Of a stretch of DNA of 64,000 nucleotides, positions 61,142 to 64,000 are shown piece after piece. Made by a program: the position numbers and the translations under genes. Positions within the stretch are counted from its first letter, which is position 1; every line of letters starts with the position of its first letter. Origin of the DNA: Chryseobacterium hagamense (GTDB taxonomy: Bacteria; Bacteroidota; Bacteroidia; Flavobacteriales; Weeksellaceae); assembly GCF_007991455.1 (NCBI RefSeq), contig NZ_BJYJ01000001.1:434001-498000 (forward strand). Direction: 5' to 3'. The notes beneath the pieces were generated by a model. That model searched no databases, was not told the DNA's origin, and saw nothing but the letters and a program-made list of their open reading frames with translations.

Positions 61142-63973
61142 TTACTCCAATTCCCTTTTCAGGAACTTCCCTGTTAAACTCTTCTTCGATTTCACGATTT
61201 CCTCGGGGGTACCCTGGGCGACGATCTGGCCGCCGTGCTTTCCACCTTCGGGACCGACATCGATGATGTGGTCGGCGAGTTTGATAACGTCCATATTATG
61301 TTCGATGATGATGAAGGAGTTTCCAAGTTCCACCAACCGGTTGATGGCATCCATCAGGATTTTCACGTCTTCGAAGTGGAGTCCGGTGGTCGGTTCATCC
61401 AGAATGTACAGGGTATTTCCGGTCTGTCTTTTAGCGAGTTCGGTAGCCAGCTTGATCCGTTGGGCTTCCCCTCCGGAAAGCGTAGTGGACTGCTGCCCCA
61501 TTGTAATGTAGCCCAACCCGACATCCTGCAGGGTCTTAACCCTGGAAAAGATCTTCGGAATCGGCTGGAAAAATTCCACGGCTTCATCAATCGTCATATC
61601 CAGGACATCGGAAATCGATTTTCCTTTGTAGCGGACTTCCAGGGTTTCCCGGTTAAACCGTTTTCCGTTGCAGGTCTCACAGTGTACATAGACATCCGGC
61701 AGGAAATTCATTTCAATGACTTTCAGACCGCCGCCCTGACAGGTTTCGCATCTTCCGCCCTTTACATTGAAGGAGAACCTTCCCGGCTTGTAGCCACGGA
61801 TCTTGGATTCCGGCAGTTCAGCAAAAAGGTTCCGGATGTCCGTAAACATTCCGGTATAGGTTGCCGGATTGGAACGCGGCGTCCTTCCGATCGGTGTCTG
61901 GTCTACATCCACGATTTTGTCGATGTGCTCCAGGCCTTCGATTTTTTTGTACGGCAAAGGTTCCTGCACCGCTCTGTAGAAATGTTTGTTCAGAATCGGA
62001 TAAAGGGTTCCGTTGATCAGGGAAGATTTTCCGCTTCCGGAGATCCCGGAGACTACAACCAGTTTTCCTAAAGGAATATCAAGGGTAACATTTTTAAGGT
62101 TGTTTCCCGTGGCACCTTTCAGGATGATATGTTTCCCGCTTCCTTTTCTTCTTTCTGCAGGGATTTCGATCTTTCTTTTTCCGTTGATGTACTGGGCCGT
62201 AATGGTATCGGCTTTTACCAGATCTTTCGGTTTCCCCTGCCACAGGATTTCCCCACCGAATTTCCCGGCTCTCGGACCTACATCCAGCACCTCATCGGCT
62301 TCGAGAATCATATCTTTGTCGTGTTCCACCACCAAAACGGAGTTTCCGATATCTCGGAGATTCTTCAACGAATTGATCAGCCGTTCGTTGTCCCTCTGGT
62401 GAAGCCCGATACTCGGTTCATCCAGGATATATAAAACGTTCACCAGCTGGGAGCCGATCTGGGTTGCCAGACGGATCCGTTGGGACTCCCCTCCCGAAAG
62501 CGTTCTTGAACTCCTGCTTAAACTCAGGTAATCCAACCCGACATCCAGCAGAAACTGCAGCCTGGTTTCGATTTCCTTTAAGATTTCATAAGCGATGATC
62601 GCATTTTTCTCGGAGAATTTATCTTTAATATCAGCCAGCCATTCTTTGAGATCAATTAAGCTCAGCGCGTTGACCTCAGCGATATTCCTGCCGTCGATCT
62701 TAAAGCTTAAGCTTGAAGGCTGAAGACGGGTTCCTTTACATTCCGGGCAGGTTTCTTCCGTTGTGAAATGCCTTTCCAAAAGGATCGCCTCGTAAGATTC
62801 CCTTTCCTCGATAATTTCTTCCATGAAAGAGATCAGACCGTCGAAACTGATTTTTATTTTTTTGGTAATGCCTGCATATTTAAGGTCTTTATTGAACTCC
62901 TTATGGCAGCCGTTGTAGATATAATCCAGTGCTTCTTCCGGAACGTCCTTCATCGGCGTTGCCATTCCAAGACCGAAAATCTCCAGGATATTTTTAATCT
63001 GTGCCAGGATCCATTTGTTGGATTTCAGATCTTCCAGCGGAAGCAGACCGCCCTGATTGATCGACAGCTTCGGGTTTTCTACAAAGTAATCGGTATTGAT
63101 CTTTTTGATCGTTCCCAATCCTTTACAGCTCGGGCAGCTTCCTTTCGGTGAGTTGAATGAAAAAGTATTCGGCTCCGGCAATGCCAGGGAATGTCCGGTT
63201 TCGGCATCCATCAGGTTTTTGGAAAAATACTCGATATCCTTGCTTCCCAGCTTCTGGATCCCGATCAGGCCTTCCCCCATTTCCATGGCCGTCCGCAGAG
63301 ATTTTTCCATTCTGGCTTCGGAAGCGGATTCTCCGATGATCCAGCGGTCGATCACGATATCGATGTCGTGGGTTTTGTAACGGTCCAGTTTCAGATCGTA
63401 TTCAATATCCTGCAGCTCACCGTCGATCCTCGCCTGTCCGTAGCCTTTTTTGGCCATCTGTACAAAAAGTTCATGGTAATGCCCTTTTCGGGATCTTACA
63501 ACCGGTGCCGTCAGCATGATCTTCTCACCCTTGTAATTTTCTTTAATGGTGCTTAATATCTGATCTTCGGTGTAGCTTACGAGCTTCTTTCCGGTGGTCT
63601 GCGAATAGGCATCCGAAACCCTGGCGAACAGCAGACGGAGGAAATCATAGAGCTCGGTCACGGTTCCAACTGTTGAACGCGGGTTTTTATTGGTGGTTTT
63701 CTGCTCGATGGCGATTACCGGAGAAAGTCCTTCGATCTTATCGACGTCGGGACGCTCCAGTCCGCCCAGAAACTGCCTCGCATAAGCCGAAAACGTTTCG
63801 ATATACCGGCGCTGGCCTTCCGCAAAAATGGTATCAAAGGCCAAAGACGATTTTCCGCTTCCCGAAAGACCGGTAATCACGACCAATTCGTTACGCGGGA
63901 TTTTTACATTGATGTTTTTCAAGTTGTGTTCACGGGCTCCGTAAACTTCAATATATTCTGTTGATTTACTCAT
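61142..63973 (-). CDS. uvrA: Excinuclease ABC subunit A
   Basis: Damage-recognition ATPase of nucleotide excision repair. 943 residues, the usual length. Two ABC modules: Walker [11 protein letters not shown] (about 34-43) and [10 protein letters not shown] (about 638), signatures LSGGESQRI (about 486) and LSGGEAQRI, and Walker B LDEPS/LDEPT in each. Zinc-finger Cys pairs lie near [16 protein letters not shown] and CETCQGGG. The start is ATG 63973, close to the window edge. A short unknown membrane gene follows 10 bp downstream. No anomalies. Confidence 0.97.
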   Translation of the reverse strand: MSKSTEYIEVYGAREHNLKNINVKIPRNELVVITGLSGSGKSSLAFDTIFAEGQRRYIETFSAYARQFLGGLERPDVDKIEGLSPVIAIEQKTTNKNPRSTVGTVTELYDFLRLLFARVSDAYSQTTGKKLVSYTEDQILSTIKENYKGEKIMLTAPVVRSRKGHYHELFVQMAKKGYGQARIDGELQDIEYDLKLDRYKTHDIDIVIDRWIIGESASEARMEKSLRTAMEMGEGLIGIQKLGSKDIEYFSKNLMDAETGHSLALPEPNTFSFNSPKGSCPSCKGLGTIKKINTDYFVENPKLSINQGGLLPLEDLKSNKWILAQIKNILEIFGLGMATPMKDVPEEALDYIYNGCHKEFNKDLKYAGITKKIKISFDGLISFMEEIIEERESYEAILLERHFTTEETCPECKGTRLQPSSLSFKIDGRNIAEVNALSLIDLKEWLADIKDKFSEKNAIIAYEILKEIETRLQFLLDVGLDYLSLSRSSRTLSGGESQRIRLATQIGSQLVNVLYILDEPSIGLHQRDNERLINSLKNLRDIGNSVLVVEHDKDMILEADEVLDVGPRAGKFGGEILWQGKPKDLVKADTITAQYINGKRKIEIPAERRKGSGKHIILKGATGNNLKNVTLDIPLGKLVVVSGISGSGKSSLINGTLYPILNKHFYRAVQEPLPYKKIEGLEHIDKIVDVDQTPIGRTPRSNPATYTGMFTDIRNLFAELPESKIRGYKPGRFSFNVKGGRCETCQGGGLKVIEMNFLPDVYVHCETCNGKRFNRETLEVRYKGKSISDVLDMTIDEAVEFFQPIPKIFSRVKTLQDVGLGYITMGQQSTTLSGGEAQRIKLATELAKRQTGNTLYILDEPTTGLHFEDVKILMDAINRLVELGNSFIIIEHNMDVIKLADHIIDVGPEGGKHGGQIVAQGTPEEIVKSKKSLTGKFLKRELE

Positions 63974-64000
63974 AATTCGGAGTGATTTTACCTGAAAATC

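Noticed and set aside
61235-62071. 278-aa plus-strand ORF
   Set aside because: Antisense to uvrA, which has complete ABC and zinc-finger motifs.

Overview
The window looks like a chromosomal segment from a Bacteroidota, most likely a flavobacterium of the Chryseobacterium/Weeksellaceae type. The evidence is: promoters of the TTG-N19ish-TAnnTTTG kind and almost no Shine-Dalgarno sites; families largely confined to this phylum (GLPGLI, GT117/DUF2723, DUF4199, DUF4286, HYC_CC_PP, HMBD copper proteins); an ATP synthase beta-epsilon pair split from the rest of the operon; a menaquinone pathway; a cysteate/sulfonolipid-type gene pair; and moderate GC with AT-rich spacers full of degenerate dispersed repeats. 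Most of it is ordinary core genome, with no phage, integrase, intact insertion sequence, CRISPR array or rRNA/tRNA gene.

Layout. 1-6.2 kb: an SBF-like transporter (cut by the window edge), pyruvate dehydrogenase E2 and E1-alpha, a PAP2-like membrane protein with an orphan BlaI-type regulator, a glycine-rich RRM protein and an acyl-CoA thioesterase. 6.2-18.8 kb: a copper-handling region made of an AraC-type regulator with an HMA-like N-terminus, a P-type ATPase with four extra metal-binding HMBD modules, a multicopper oxidase fused to a CopB-like barrel, DUF3347 and HYC_CC_PP proteins and a TonB-dependent receptor. A DUF72 protein and a polysaccharide deacetylase are interleaved. 18.8-26.8 kb: kdsA, a repeat-rich 1 kb spacer, and two large multispanning glycosyltransferases (GT-C and GT117). 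27-31.8 kb: a cysteine-synthase-like enzyme plus an alpha-oxoamine synthase, probably the sulfonolipid (capnine) pair, and a B12-binding radical SAM protein. 31.9-48.5 kb: atpDC, ribF, a GLPGLI protein with a small secreted Cys peptide, kdsB, glutathione peroxidase, an aminotransferase, a phosphohexomutase, a four-helix-bundle gene flanked by inverted repeats, a GIN-domain protein and GT2. 48.5-51.7 kb: the SRP RNA gene ffs, a metallo-beta-lactamase-fold hydrolase, menA and menB. 51.7-64 kb: a 1 kb spacer with four copies of a repeat, a TPR protein, gyrA, several very small secreted proteins including an unlisted 44-residue double-glycine-leader peptide, and uvrA.

How the genes work together: pdhA/pdhC feed acetyl-CoA; kdsA and kdsB supply and activate KDO for lipopolysaccharide; menA/menB, atpDC and pdh serve respiration; the copper genes cover sensing, cytoplasmic export, periplasmic oxidation and outer-membrane handling. 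The 27-29.4 kb pair would build the headgroup and long-chain base of sulfonolipids in the envelope.

The most interesting items are the hidden double-glycine peptide at 58989-59123, the MITE-like repeat with terminal inverted repeats and a 6-bp target-site duplication at 20698-21059 (relatives at 20.3 and 60.1 kb), the putative sulfonolipid pair, the copper fusion protein and HMA-AraC regulator, and a radical SAM protein with CX4CX2C spacing. No wholly new multigene system is evident; the novelty lies in these smaller pieces. Several genes start with TTG (18768, 29555, 34898). In four others (48521, 50788, 51700, 56379) an in-frame TTG precedes a better ATG.
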